Origin: Guptibacillus hwajinpoensis
Lineage (GTDB): Bacteria; Bacillota; Bacilli; Bacillales; Guptibacillaceae
Length of the DNA: 64,000 nucleotides
Direction of reading: 5' to 3'
Assembly (NCBI RefSeq): GCF_020171785.1
Contig: NZ_JAIVAE010000004.1
Span: 1-64,000, forward strand
Made by a program: the position numbers and the translations under genes. The notes beneath the pieces were generated by a model. That model had not been told where the DNA came from, searched no databases, and saw only the letters and a program-made list of their open reading frames with translations. Within the stretch, counting starts at the first letter, position 1, and each line of letters begins with the position of its first letter. Below are positions 42,227 through 51,202 of this stretch, piece after piece.

Positions 42227-42265
42227 AAATTTGAAATTTTCTAATTATTGAAGGGGGAGAATGGC

Positions 42266-43240
42266 ATGGGAAAGAAAAAGTTGATGAGTTTGTTTGTCGT
42301 CGTGTTATCGATGGCAATGATACTCGGTGCTTGTGGAGGGTCTGATTCAGAAGGAGAAGCGAACGGATCCCCTTCAGAGCTAAGTTTACTGACTGGTGGT
42401 ACGGGAGGAACTTATTTTCCTTTAGGTGGAGAGCTTGCGAATATTATTCAAGATGAAACAGATATTGAAAGTGCAAATGCTCAGTCCTCTGGTGCTTCTG
42501 TTGAAAACATGCAGATCCTCCAAGATGGTGATGCAGACGTTGCGTTTACGCAAACAGATATCGCAGCTTATGCAACAAACGGTGAACTGATGTTTGAAGA
42601 TGGAAAAGTAGACAATATCCAGGCAATTGGAACGCTTTATCCTGAAACAATTCAGATCGTAACGCTTGAGGAGAGCGGCATTGCCTCTGTAGATGAATTA
42701 AAAGGGAAAAAAGTATCGGTTGGAGCCCCAGGAAGTGGAACATACGCAAATGCGGAGCAAGTGCTCGCAGCTCATGACATCACAATGGACGATATCGATG
42801 CGCAGCACCTTGCATTCGATGAGTCAACAGAAGGTATTCAAGACGGTACAATTGACGCGGCCTTTATTACATCAGGGACACCGACAGGCGCAGTCGAAGG
42901 ACTATCTGCACAAAAGCAGGTAACCATCCTACCAATCGAACAAGATAAAATCGATAAGCTGATTGAAGAGCACCCGTACTATGCAGAAGATACGGTGAAA
43001 AGCGGAACATACGGCCTTGAGAGCGATGTGAAAACAGTTGCCGTTCTTGCGATGCTCGTTGCTCGCTCAGATCTTGATGAAGATTACGTGTATCAAGTGA
43101 CGAAAGCGATCTTTGATAACTCTGATAAAATCACCCATGCAAAAGGGGAGTTCATTACAGCAGATTCCGCACTAGAGGGTGTTGGCATTGATCTTCATCC
43201 TGGTGCAAAGAAATATTTTGATGAAAAAGGTGTCGAGTAA
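42266..43240 (+). CDS. TAXI-family TRAP transporter solute-binding lipoprotein
   Basis: A 324-residue lipoprotein: signal peptide with lipobox LGAC (Cys23), then a TAXI (TRAP-associated extracytoplasmic immunogenic) binding domain. SLLTGGTGGTYFPLGGELANI (about 43-63) and KVSVGAPGSGTYANAEQVL are family hallmarks. It captures an acidic solute, often glutamate or 2-oxoglutarate in relatives, for the fused permease downstream. ATG 42266 follows GGGGGAG; a longer frame from TTG 42248 is rejected. It is followed by a hairpin that may favour its expression over the permease. Confidence 0.92.
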   Translation: MGKKKLMSLFVVVLSMAMILGACGGSDSEGEANGSPSELSLLTGGTGGTYFPLGGELANIIQDETDIESANAQSSGASVENMQILQDGDADVAFTQTDIAAYATNGELMFEDGKVDNIQAIGTLYPETIQIVTLEESGIASVDELKGKKVSVGAPGSGTYANAEQVLAAHDITMDDIDAQHLAFDESTEGIQDGTIDAAFITSGTPTGAVEGLSAQKQVTILPIEQDKIDKLIEEHPYYAEDTVKSGTYGLESDVKTVAVLAMLVARSDLDEDYVYQVTKAIFDNSDKITHAKGEFITADSALEGVGIDLHPGAKKYFDEKGVE

Positions 43241-43268
43241 GTAAGAATTTATAAAAAAGGATGTGACG

Positions 43269-43296
43269 GACGCAGGTGAAAAGCCTGCGTCTTCTT
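43269..43296 (+). terminator. Partial terminator/attenuator inside the TAXI-TRAP operon
   Basis: GACGCAGG and CCTGCGTC form a perfect 8-bp stem with loop TGAAAAG, followed by the weak tract TTCTT. It would end some transcripts after the abundant binding protein or protect its 3' end. Confidence 0.6.
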
Positions 43297-43299
43297 ACG

Positions 43300-43830
43300 A
43301 TGAAACCTTCTGATTCAACAAAACAGTTTATGTATCAAACGTCGATCGCCCTTGTACTCATCTTAATCGTTTTTCTTTATCCGTTTTTTCCTGTAGTGGC
43401 TCTTGAAAAGGGAGAGTCCGGGAAAGTAATTGCCTATGTGCCATTTGAAGATGATCCAGCGAACTTTGACATTCGCTACACACACTCCGTTCACAAAACG
43501 CCGGTGCAGGAATCGTATTATGTATCGGAATCAGGTGAAATCGTGCAGTATGAACTGGCGTATGAGAATTTCGCGATCGGGATGCCTTCTCACGCAGATG
43601 CAGGAGAACGCTTTGTCCAAGATGAAGAGGGATATAAAATCAAAGATATGAACCGGAAGTTTCCGTTTATTGACCTTAGAACAGGACAGGTTGTAGCCAA
43701 CCACGTCCTTCTTGTACAAGATAAAGAAATTGAATTAAGTCGGATTATCGAACCAGGATCATGGCTTCATCTTGAATCAGAAAACATTAGTTTATGGCAA
43801 TGGATGAAAGGAGTGAACGTACTTGAGTGA
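43300..43830 (+). CDS. DUF1850 domain protein
   Basis: A 176-residue protein with one N-terminal membrane helix (FMYQTSIALVLILIVFLYPFF) and an extracellular DUF1850 domain, including the conserved FDIRYTHSVHKTPVQESYY. DUF1850 genes commonly sit between TAXI binding-protein and fused TRAP permease genes, as here, so it is a probable accessory subunit. The frame begins at GTG 43276 inside the hairpin; I prefer ATG 43300, though neither has a good ribosome binding site. It overlaps the permease start by 8 nt. Confidence 0.8.
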   Translation: MKPSDSTKQFMYQTSIALVLILIVFLYPFFPVVALEKGESGKVIAYVPFEDDPANFDIRYTHSVHKTPVQESYYVSESGEIVQYELAYENFAIGMPSHADAGERFVQDEEGYKIKDMNRKFPFIDLRTGQVVANHVLLVQDKEIELSRIIEPGSWLHLESENISLWQWMKGVNVLE

Positions 43831-45820
43831 GAAAGATCAGCCTCCGAAAACGAAGGAAGATAAAGAGCAGATGACAGACGAACAAACGCAGGAACTAATG
43901 GCGAAATTCGATCCTGAAGCAGGGCATCGAAGGCTGACGGGTATTATTGGATGGATCGCTCTTGCCGGGCTTGTAGGTTTTTCTGTATTTCAGCTTTATA
44001 CAGCCATATTTGGCGTTTTCACAGCCCAGCTGCAGCGTTCCATTCACTTAGCATTTGCGCTCGGCCTTATTTTTCTTTTATTCCCAGCTTCCAAAAAGAA
44101 GCTGCGTAATAAAACAAAAGGAAGATTTCAAGTAGCCTGGTATGATGGGCTTCTTGCAATAATTGGCGTGTACGTGGGAATGTACTGGCCGCTAAACTTC
44201 GAAGAACTTGTTTTCAGAGTTGGGCGTTTAACAACGCTCGATTTAATCGTCGGTTTCCTTGCGATCGTACTTGTGCTAGAAGCCACTCGTCGTGTTGTAG
44301 GCTTGCCCATCACAATTATTACATCAATTTTTTTGCTTTATGCATACCTTGGCCCATATATGCCTGGATTTCTACAGCATCGCGGGTTAAGCATCGATCG
44401 GATTATTCGATCCATGTACTATACGACAGAAGGAATTTTAGGAACGCCGCTCGGGGTGTCTTCAACCTTCATTTTCCTCTTCCTTCTCTTTGGCGCTTTT
44501 CTCGTCAAAACGGGGGTTGGGCAGTATTTCAATGATCTCGCTTTAGTCATTGCAGGAAAGCGTGTTGGTGGTCCTGCCAAGGTAGCGATCTTCTCAAGTG
44601 CGCTTCAAGGAACGATTAGCGGAAGCTCGGTTGCGAACGTTGTTACGTCCGGATCGTTTACAATCCCAATGATGAAGCGACTCGGATACCGAAAAGAGTT
44701 CGCTGGTGGTGTTGAGGCAGCGGCTTCAACTGGTGGGCAGCTCATGCCACCGATTATGGGCGCTGCGGCATTCCTTATGGTGGAATTTATCGGAGGTATT
44801 ACGTATTGGGAAATTGCGAAAGCCGCCACAATTCCAGCCTTGCTTTATTTTACTGGAATCTGGATTATGACTCATTTTGAAGCAAAGCGAATTGGCTTAC
44901 GGGGATTAACGGAAGATGAAATGCCAAATCGAAAAGCCGTGCTCGCTCGGATTTATCTTCTTTTTCCGATCGTTGCGGTTATTTTCTTCTTAATGTCAGG
45001 GACGTCCGTCACGCGTGCGGCTCTTTATGCAATCTTATCTGCCATAATTGTAGGAGCAATTAATAAAGAAACGCGCATGGGAATTGGTGATTTTATTGAT
45101 GCTCTTGCGAACGGTGCGCGAACGGCCTTAGGTGTAGCGGCTGCAACGGCTGCAGCGGGTATGATTGTTGGTGTCGTGACGCTTACCGGACTCGGATTAA
45201 AGCTCGCGAATAGCCTCGTATCTCTTTCGGGGGAAAATTTGTTGCTCACGCTTTTCTTTACAATGATCGCCTCGCTTATTCTCGGAATGGGATCACCCAC
45301 GACGGCAAACTATGTGATTACATCGACGATTGCGGCTCCGGCTTTAATCGTATTATCTGTACCTGAGCTCTCAGCGCATATGTTTGTGTTCTATTTCGGA
45401 ATTGTCGCAGACATTACACCGCCGGTTGCGCTTGCAGCATTTGCGGCAGCAGGGGTGTCGGGGGGAGAGCCTCTTAAAACAGGCGTGCAATCCGCTAAGC
45501 TCGCGATTGCCGCGTTTATCATTCCCTACATTTTCGTGCTCTCACCTGAGCTTATGATGATTGATACGACGTGGCAAAGCCTTCTCTGGGTACTATTTAC
45601 ATCGTTAACAGGTATGATCAGCATTGGCGCAGGTATGATTGGTTACTGGTACCGTCGCACACATATTGTTGAGCGAATCGCAGCTGTAGCGGCAGGCGTT
45701 ATGCTCATCTATCCTGAGGGTTCAACGGATCTATTTGGACTTGGGCTGTTTATCGCGTTACTTACGCTACAGTTTATTATTAAGCAAGACGATCAGAAAA
45801 AAGAAGTTGCAAATGCTTAA
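43823..45820 (+). CDS. TRAP transporter fused permease (4TM/12TM)
   Basis: A 665-residue fused TRAP permease, combining the small DctQ-like and large DctM-like parts, with about 16-18 membrane helices. Signature-like regions are FSSALQGTISGSSVANVVTSGSFTIP (about 258-283), PIMGAAAFLM and the second inverted-half motif LGMGSPTTANYVITSTIAAPAL. It uses an ion gradient to import the solute delivered by the TAXI protein. The start TTG 43823 follows AAAGGAGTGAACGTAC. The operon ends at the following terminator. Confidence 0.92.
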   Translation: MSEKDQPPKTKEDKEQMTDEQTQELMAKFDPEAGHRRLTGIIGWIALAGLVGFSVFQLYTAIFGVFTAQLQRSIHLAFALGLIFLLFPASKKKLRNKTKGRFQVAWYDGLLAIIGVYVGMYWPLNFEELVFRVGRLTTLDLIVGFLAIVLVLEATRRVVGLPITIITSIFLLYAYLGPYMPGFLQHRGLSIDRIIRSMYYTTEGILGTPLGVSSTFIFLFLLFGAFLVKTGVGQYFNDLALVIAGKRVGGPAKVAIFSSALQGTISGSSVANVVTSGSFTIPMMKRLGYRKEFAGGVEAAASTGGQLMPPIMGAAAFLMVEFIGGITYWEIAKAATIPALLYFTGIWIMTHFEAKRIGLRGLTEDEMPNRKAVLARIYLLFPIVAVIFFLMSGTSVTRAALYAILSAIIVGAINKETRMGIGDFIDALANGARTALGVAAATAAAGMIVGVVTLTGLGLKLANSLVSLSGENLLLTLFFTMIASLILGMGSPTTANYVITSTIAAPALIVLSVPELSAHMFVFYFGIVADITPPVALAAFAAAGVSGGEPLKTGVQSAKLAIAAFIIPYIFVLSPELMMIDTTWQSLLWVLFTSLTGMISIGAGMIGYWYRRTHIVERIAAVAAGVMLIYPEGSTDLFGLGLFIALLTLQFIIKQDDQKKEVANA

Positions 45821-45849
45821 GAAGTCGCTCAGCGTATGAGCGGCTTTTT
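45821..45849 (+). terminator. Terminator of TRAP operon
   Basis: AAGTCGCTC and GAGCGGCTT around AGCGTAT, with T5. Confidence 0.8.
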
Positions 45850-46004
45850 CTATGAAAAATGCTCGTATCTCCTGATTCCCGGTATTAGGAGAGTGTGTTA
45901 TGATGAAAGCGTCGTCATAATGAGAAATTTATTTGAAGAGAAAGGACTTCTCTTTTTTTTATCGAAGTGGAACCTGTTAGCTTATACTCTGAAGGAGGAT
46001 CACA

Positions 46005-47393
46005 ATGGATTATCGAATTGAACGAGACACAATTGGAGAAATCAAAGTACCAGCAGATAAAATGTGGGGTGCACAGACGCAACGAAGCAAACAGAACTTT
46101 AAAATAGGCAATGAGCAAATGCCGCTTGAAGTAGTAAAAGCATTTGCGATGTTGAAAAAGGGCGCAGCGCTCGCAAATCAGCGTCTTGGTAAGCTTGAAG
46201 ATGTGAAAGCTGAAGCCATTGTGAAGGCAGCGGATGAAGTCATTAATGGCGATCATAATGAACACTTCCCACTCGTTGTATGGCAGACTGGAAGTGGAAC
46301 GCAGTCCAACATGAATATGAATGAAGTGCTCGCATTTCGTGCGAATGAACTTTTACAAGAACAGGGAAGTGAAGAACGTATTCATCCAAATGATGACGTG
46401 AATAAGTCCCAATCTTCCAATGATACGTTCCCAACAGCGCTGCACGTTGCGGCTGTTCTTTCTGTTGAGGATCATCTGTATCCAGCTCTTATTGAGCTGA
46501 AAGAAACTCTCTATCAAAAAATGCAGGACAATGAACATATTATTAAAATTGGACGTACGCACCTTCAAGATGCAACGCCACTGACGCTTGGTCAAGAAAT
46601 TAGCGGCTGGCATCGTATGCTTGTGAAGTGTGAGAATATGCTTCTTGAAAGTGTGAAATATATGAAGGAGCTGGCGATTGGTGGAACAGCGGTAGGAACG
46701 GGGCTTAATGCTCATCCGAAGTTCGGCGACATGGTAGCGGAAGAAATTAGCAACATGACGGACAAGACGTTCGCGTCAGCTGAAAATAAATTCCACGCCC
46801 TCACGAGCCATGATGAAATTGTTCACGTTCACGGAACGCTAAAAGCACTTGCGGCTGATCTGATGAAAATCGCAAATGATGTACGCTGGCTTGCAAGTGG
46901 ACCGCGCTGTGGTATTGGTGAACTGACTATTCCAGCAAATGAGCCGGGGAGCTCAATCATGCCAGGTAAAGTTAACCCTACGCAGAGCGAAGCGCTTACG
47001 ATGGTAGCAGCGCAAGTAATGGGAAATGATGCAACAATTGGTTTTTCAGCGAGTCAGGGTAACTTTGAACTAAATGTCTTTAAGCCAGTTATCATTTATA
47101 ACTTCCTTCAGTCATCGCGTTTACTCGCAGACGGAATGAAGTCCTTTAACGATAATTGTGCAGTAGGCATTGAGCCAAATGAAGAAGTGATTCAAGATTA
47201 CTTGAAAAACTCGCTTATGCTTGTTACAGCATTGAACCCGCATATCGGGTATGAAAACGCGGCGAAAATTGCGAAAAAAGCGCATGAAGACGGTACAACG
47301 CTACGTGAATCTGCTCTTGAGAGCGGCCTTCTGACAGCCGAGCAGTTCGATGAGATCGTCCGTCCAGAAGATATGATTGCACCAAAAGAATAA
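46005..47393 (+). CDS. fumC: Class II fumarate hydratase
   Basis: A 462-residue class II fumarase that interconverts fumarate and L-malate in the citric acid cycle. The signature [17 protein letters not shown] (about 315-331) carries the catalytic Ser in the mobile loop, [19 protein letters not shown] (about 127-145) binds substrate, and the His of [16 protein letters not shown] is the other catalytic residue. The length is normal. ATG follows GAAGGAGGATCACA. It is monocistronic with a strong terminator. Confidence 0.96.
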   Translation: MDYRIERDTIGEIKVPADKMWGAQTQRSKQNFKIGNEQMPLEVVKAFAMLKKGAALANQRLGKLEDVKAEAIVKAADEVINGDHNEHFPLVVWQTGSGTQSNMNMNEVLAFRANELLQEQGSEERIHPNDDVNKSQSSNDTFPTALHVAAVLSVEDHLYPALIELKETLYQKMQDNEHIIKIGRTHLQDATPLTLGQEISGWHRMLVKCENMLLESVKYMKELAIGGTAVGTGLNAHPKFGDMVAEEISNMTDKTFASAENKFHALTSHDEIVHVHGTLKALAADLMKIANDVRWLASGPRCGIGELTIPANEPGSSIMPGKVNPTQSEALTMVAAQVMGNDATIGFSASQGNFELNVFKPVIIYNFLQSSRLLADGMKSFNDNCAVGIEPNEEVIQDYLKNSLMLVTALNPHIGYENAAKIAKKAHEDGTTLRESALESGLLTAEQFDEIVRPEDMIAPKE

Positions 47394-47396
47394 CGC

Positions 47397-47428
47397 AAAA
47401 AGCGGGATCATAGCGATCCCGCTTTTCG
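47397..47428 (+). terminator. Terminator of fumC
   Basis: AAAAGCGGGATC and GATCCCGCTTTT around ATAGC. Confidence 0.9.
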
Positions 47429-47451
47429 TTTCTTTCAGGAGTGGAAAGCGG

Positions 47452-47643
47452 TTACACTTTCCGAGGTAAAATGGCCATGATGCCTTTGTAGATCAAGACA
47501 AGTGCAAATAGCAGCGCTGCTAGAAAGCCAACAACTTCGAAGACCGGATTAAGACTCTCGAGGAATGAATCTGCTTCAGACAAACGAAGTAATGCAAACC
47601 CAGCAATCATAGCGGCTACGAAAAGCAATGTTCGATCCAACAT
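47452..47643 (-). CDS. Small membrane protein, 63 aa
   Basis: A 63-residue protein with two membrane helices (about 5-20 and 34-58) separated by a short acidic loop (SEADSFLESLNP), ending in basic residues PRKV. The ATG at 47643 follows AAGGGAGTGCTGAT. I do not recognise its family; it may be one of many small membrane proteins of bacilli. It is convergent with fumC and stands alone. Confidence 0.65.
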   Translation of the reverse strand: MLDRTLLFVAAMIAGFALLRLSEADSFLESLNPVFEVVGFLAALLFALVLIYKGIMAILPRKV

Positions 47644-47727
47644 ATCAGCACTCCCTTTGAAAGAAATATTTTTATTGCCCTACAAATATATGCGGAGGGA
47701 GACGAGCGAAGAACTTATTTTTTGAAG

Positions 47728-47753
47728 GGGGGTCTGGCTCCTCTCTGACCCCC
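47728..47753. repeat. GTC palindrome element, copy 1
   Basis: GGGGGTC (47728-47734) and GACCCCC (47747-47753) flank TGGCTCCTCTCT. It resembles the perfect palindrome at 49327-49352. The rest of the 47644-47874 gap is AT-rich, with the promoter and ribosome binding site (GAGGTGAAAGAAG) of the sigma factor gene. Confidence 0.55.
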
Positions 47754-47874
47754 GATACATACATTTGTCCTCCTATAAAAGACAAAGCCAAAAAGAAAAA
47801 AGTTTCGGTTTATTGACGGAATCAATGGATGGGAAACGTCTATATAAGTGAAAGCTCTAGTGAGGTGAAAGAAG

Positions 47875-48870
47875 TTGACTGAATCAATTGTAGAATGGCA
47901 GACAGAAGAAGGGTTTCGGGAGGTGGTAAGTCGCTATGCGAATGCGCTCTATGCGGTTTCTTATAGTGTTCTTGGAGACTACCATCTCGCCCAGGATGTT
48001 GCGCAGGAAGCCTTTATAAAAGCCTACTTGAAGCGCCGTTCGCTGGATAACCCAGAGAAAATAGGTAGTTGGTTAACGAGTATTGCTCGAAATCTAAGTC
48101 TGGATTTAAAAAGACAACGAAAGCGGATAGTACAGGTGATGGAACAGTCCTTTCAAGAAAAGGCACTTGTTCATTTCCTTGAAAACAAAGAAACAGAAAC
48201 AAGCGATCTTGTTTGGCTAGTGCTTTATGAGCTAAAGGAAGATGTTCGAACTGCTGTTGTGCTTCATTACATGGGCGGGTACTCGATGGCAGAGATTGCT
48301 TCCATGTTAGCTTGCTCCACCTCTGCAATTGAAAGTCGAATCCGAAGAGCTAGAGTGAAGATGAAAAAGGAGATGAATGAGTTGGTAGAAAAGAACTTAA
48401 GTGAGCAGAACGTTAGAGATGAATTTGAACGGAAAGTATTTAAAGAATTGCGTCTTCGCAGTGCCTTATTTGATCAAGTGGAGTTAACGGGCGCCAACTT
48501 TATGAATTCAAACTTAGCTCAATCGAACTTTTCGGATGCATATATGGTTGAAGCAACATTTAAGAACATCAATATGAGTGGAATTTCATTTCGAGATATT
48601 GATCTTAGTGACTTAAAAGTTGAGGATGCGCAAATGGGTGGTGCGGTTTTTCGAAATATCGGCTTACCCCCTGAAGATCATCTTGCAGCGGGAAGAAGAG
48701 AAGAGCACATGCCGATTCTTTTTGAAAAATGTGATCTACATGGAAGCACGCTGACTGATTGTAACCTAAAAGGTGTGAAAATCGAGAAGTCTGAGGTTGA
48801 AGGTATGACGATTGACGGGATTTCTGTCGAAGAATTATTAAAGGTTTACAAGGAGAAAAAGAGTGAGTGA
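47875..48870 (+). CDS. ECF sigma factor fused to pentapeptide repeats
   Basis: A 331-residue protein. The N-terminal 170 residues are an ECF sigma factor: region 2 (YSVLGDYHLAQDVAQEAFIKAY, DNPEKIGSWLTSIARNLSLD) and region 4 (MGGYSMAEIASMLACSTSAIESRIRRARVKMK), which bind the -10 and -35 elements. The remainder (about 195-320) is a pentapeptide-repeat domain, with quintets such as ALFDQ-VELTG-ANFMN-SNLAQ-SNFSD repeated about 13 times, then LHGSTLTDCNLKGVKI. Such right-handed beta-helices often mimic DNA or bind proteins. No anti-sigma gene is adjacent, so the repeat domain may regulate the factor in cis. Start TTG follows GAGGTGAAAG. Confidence 0.88.
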   Translation: MTESIVEWQTEEGFREVVSRYANALYAVSYSVLGDYHLAQDVAQEAFIKAYLKRRSLDNPEKIGSWLTSIARNLSLDLKRQRKRIVQVMEQSFQEKALVHFLENKETETSDLVWLVLYELKEDVRTAVVLHYMGGYSMAEIASMLACSTSAIESRIRRARVKMKKEMNELVEKNLSEQNVRDEFERKVFKELRLRSALFDQVELTGANFMNSNLAQSNFSDAYMVEATFKNINMSGISFRDIDLSDLKVEDAQMGGAVFRNIGLPPEDHLAAGRREEHMPILFEKCDLHGSTLTDCNLKGVKIEKSEVEGMTIDGISVEELLKVYKEKKSE

Positions 48871-49320
48871 TCTAAAAGTTTCGATCGAGTCTTATCGAGG
48901 CCCCATGCTGATGAGTATAATTACTCACTAACGGATGATTCAGGTCAATCAGCGGTTGTTGAAATTGGACCTTCGGGTAGCGATGTGAGACGTAAAGAAA
49001 CGCTTTATTGCACAAATCATTTTCAAAAGTCTAACTCGCCTCAGGCATCAGAAAGCTCAATTCAACGATTAACCTATCTAGAAAATCAACCGTTTGTTGA
49101 AATGGAGGAATGGTTTGATGAATTTAGAAATCCAGCTTCCTCCCTATTTTTTAGAGATTACGACAATCTCTTTGGAACGCTTCATACTGTCATGATGAAC
49201 CCGAAAGAACGATTATTTAAAACGGTGATAGCGGGAGGGGAAGAAGTGATTACGATTCATTTTCAAGATTGGATTAATGGGGGCACAGTAAATAATAGGA
49301 ATATAAGTGTAATGCTTTAA
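48871..49320 (+). pseudogene. C45-type peptidase/acyltransferase remnant (N-terminus lost)
   Basis: Right after the sigma-factor stop, the same frame stays open to 49320. From about 48901 it encodes YNYSLTDDSGQSAVVEIGPS, then YCTNHFQKS and a C-terminal helical part. The open, D-x-SG..VVE...TNHF pattern is typical of the C45 autoproteolytic acyltransferase/hydrolase family (penicillin acylase-like). The N-terminal half with the catalytic Cys is absent, and no start with a ribosome binding site exists (GTG 48985 is poor). I read it as a truncated gene brought against the sigma gene by a deletion. Confidence 0.6.
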
Positions 49321-49326
49321 AGCGGT

Positions 49327-49352
49327 AGGGGTCAGGCTCGTGCCTGACCCCT
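49327..49352. repeat. GTC palindrome element, copy 2
   Basis: AGGGGTCAGGC and GCCTGACCCCT form a perfect 11-bp inverted repeat with loop TCGT. It resembles short palindromes dispersed in Bacillaceae genomes. It might end transcription of the remnant upstream, but there is no T-run. Confidence 0.7.
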
Positions 49353-49371
49353 ATGCTACTTTCACCAACGC

Positions 49372-49408
49372 AAAAAAAGCCGCTGATTCAAACCGAATCA
49401 GCAGCTTT
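49372..49408 (-). terminator. Terminator of YflT-like gene
   Basis: On the minus strand, AAAAGCTGCTGATTC and GAATCAGCGGCTTTT around GGTTT, then T-run. Confidence 0.85.
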
Positions 49409-49418
49409 TGCTTATCCC

Positions 49419-49766
49419 TTACTTCCACTCTGTTACTTTATCTGTATCCGTTACAAACAAGAAGATCTTACCTTTATCCATTTCTTCTTCATAGCGCTCA
49501 GATTCTTCTTTCGAAAATCCGATTTCTTGCATTTTGCTTCGCAGTTCGTCGCCTTTTTTACTAAATACGTTCTTCAGGCTGCTAAGCCCCATTTCTTTTT
49601 TGCCAATCGTGTTCGCATCAACGCCGTCTGCAACGCGCTCTGTACGGTCGTCGTCATGGGAAAGCACGTAGATGTCATCTTTTGAGACGCCGATATTGCT
49701 TAGCTCCTCGATATCACTTTTTAGTTTCTCATCGTTTTGATATTCACGTACTACTGGTCTACTCAC
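49419..49766 (-). CDS. General stress protein, YflT-like domain
   Basis: A 115-residue acidic, soluble protein resembling the YflT domain of B. subtilis general stress proteins (sigma-B regulon). It has RPVVREYQNDEKLKSDIEELSNIGVSKDDIYVLSHDDDRTERVADGVDANT (about 3-53) and a helical C-terminus rich in Glu and Lys. The function is unknown. The gene is monocistronic with a strong terminator; I do not see a clear sigma-B promoter (GTTT...GGGTAT). Confidence 0.8.
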   Translation of the reverse strand: MSRPVVREYQNDEKLKSDIEELSNIGVSKDDIYVLSHDDDRTERVADGVDANTIGKKEMGLSSLKNVFSKKGDELRSKMQEIGFSKEESERYEEEMDKGKIFLFVTDTDKVTEWK

Positions 49767-49960
49767 AATATTGCCTCCTTCAAAGATTAAAATCCTGTTT
49801 TTTTGATCACACGAGTACTATTCACGCTATACGAGAGTTCTAAACGAGAAAATTGCACATCAATGTGCTGCTTTTTTAAGACATTGTAAGGCATAATAAG
49901 TTCAAATGGTGAAGCGATAGGGTATAGATAGAATAGAAAAGATTAATGGAGGCGATCGAA

Positions 49961-50341
49961 GTGAGTTCAGAACAATTAGGCGTGAAAGAAGGGAAACTTG
50001 CTCCCTGTCCAGATAAACCAAACTGCGTATCGAGTCAAAGTACTGATGAGAAGCATGGGATGAAGCCAATTCCGTATAACGGGACGGCAGAAGAAGCATT
50101 AACAAAGTTAAAAACAATCCTAACCAATCGAAAGCGTACCGAAATTGTAGAAGCAGATACCCACTACATACGAGCGGAGGAGAAGTCAAAGCTGTTTAAA
50201 TTCGTTGATGATATCGAATTTTACATTGATACAGCAAGCGAAAATATTCATTTTCGTTCCGCTTCTCGGACCGGATACTCAGATATGGGTGTGAATAAAA
50301 AGCGGATGAATGAAATAAGAGAAGCGTTTCAAAACGCATAA
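49961..50341 (+). CDS. DUF1499 family protein
   Basis: A 126-residue protein of DUF1499. The conserved start LAPCPDKPNCVSSQSTDEKHGMKPIPY contains a Cys pair, and the C-terminal half has YIRAEEKSKLFKFVDDIEFYID and RSASRTGYSDMGVNKKRMNEIREAF, both typical. The function is unknown. An upstream ATG at 49946 is in frame, but GGAGG lies 8 nt before GTG 49961. The gene is monocistronic. Confidence 0.8.
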   Translation: MSSEQLGVKEGKLAPCPDKPNCVSSQSTDEKHGMKPIPYNGTAEEALTKLKTILTNRKRTEIVEADTHYIRAEEKSKLFKFVDDIEFYIDTASENIHFRSASRTGYSDMGVNKKRMNEIREAFQNA

Positions 50342-50344
50342 AAA

Positions 50345-50376
50345 GAGCAGGTGCCAAGTCAGGCACCTGTTATTTT
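50345..50376 (+). terminator. Terminator
   Basis: CAGGTGCC and GGCACCTG around AAGTCA, followed by TTATTTT. The stem sequence belongs to the GTGCC/GGCAC palindrome family seen elsewhere. Confidence 0.75.
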
Positions 50377-50380
50377 GTAG

Positions 50381-51202
50381 TTAAAAATCATTCGCTTCAT
50401 TCTTTTCTTCTTCAAGCGTATCTTCATTCTCGTCTTCTCGTTCTGTTTCCTTACGTTCTGAAGATAAAAACCAGCCGCCAAGGGCAATGGCAACTAGGAC
50501 ACCCCAGAACGTGATTTTCCACGCAGTTTCTTTCGGGAAATCTTCTGCGAGGATGCCGAGGTTTGGATGCGCAAGCGTATAGACAGCGAGCTTTACCCCA
50601 ACCCAGCCGACAATCGCAAACGCAGCGGTTTCTAACCCAGGTTTACGATGCAAAAGCCTCACAAAATAATTTGCAGCGAATCGCATAATAATCAGCCCAA
50701 CAATTCCTCCTGTTAAGATCACAAGGAATTGACCACCATCCATGCCACCAATTCGCGGTAAATTTGTATTTGGAAGCGTTAATGCTAAGGCGACGGCCGC
50801 CAAAATGGAATCAACTGCAAAAGCAATATCAGCAAGCTCTACTTTTAGAACGGTTGTCCAAAAGCCAGCCCCTTGCTGAGAATTCTTTTCTTTTTTGCTT
50901 TCTTTTCGATCGTTTAAGAAAAACTTTTTAACAAGATGATTTAAACTAAGAAACAGCAAGTAAATGGCGCCAATGGCCTGTACCTGCCAAATATCGACGA
51001 GAAAAGAAATGATGAAGAGAGAGCCAAAGCGAAAGACAAATGCTCCGCCAAGTCCATAAAACAAGGCTTTTTTGCGCTTTTTTGGATCAAGGTGCTTGAC
51101 CATAATCGCCATGACGAGGGCATTGTCTGCTGCTAGCACCCCTTCAAGACCGATTAAAACGAGTAGCACCCAGGCATATTCCAGTAAAAGACCAACATCC
51201 AT
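50381..51202 (-). CDS. TerC family membrane protein
   Basis: A 273-residue TerC family protein with about seven membrane helices. The hallmark acidic residues lie in LEGVLAADNALVMAIMVKHL (about 20-39) and LADIAFAVDSILAAVALAL (about 122-140), the likely metal-binding pair. B. subtilis homologs (MeeF/YceF, MeeY) export Mn2+ to metallate secreted enzymes. The cytoplasmic tail is rich in Glu and Asp. No Mn riboswitch of the yybP-ykoY type was recognised upstream. The gene is monocistronic. Confidence 0.88.
   Translation of the reverse strand: MDVGLLLEYAWVLLVLIGLEGVLAADNALVMAIMVKHLDPKKRKKALFYGLGGAFVFRFGSLFIISFLVDIWQVQAIGAIYLLFLSLNHLVKKFFLNDRKESKKEKNSQQGAGFWTTVLKVELADIAFAVDSILAAVALALTLPNTNLPRIGGMDGGQFLVILTGGIVGLIIMRFAANYFVRLLHRKPGLETAAFAIVGWVGVKLAVYTLAHPNLGILAEDFPKETAWKITFWGVLVAIALGGWFLSSERKETEREDENEDTLEEEKNEANDF

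Noticed and set aside
45836-46021. 61-codon ORF upstream of fumC
   Set aside because: It spans the TRAP operon terminator and overlaps the fumC start without a ribosome binding site.
49340-49685. Overlapping plus-strand ORFs opposite the YflT-like gene
   Set aside because: The minus-strand frame has a family match, a terminator and a start signal; the plus-strand frames do not.
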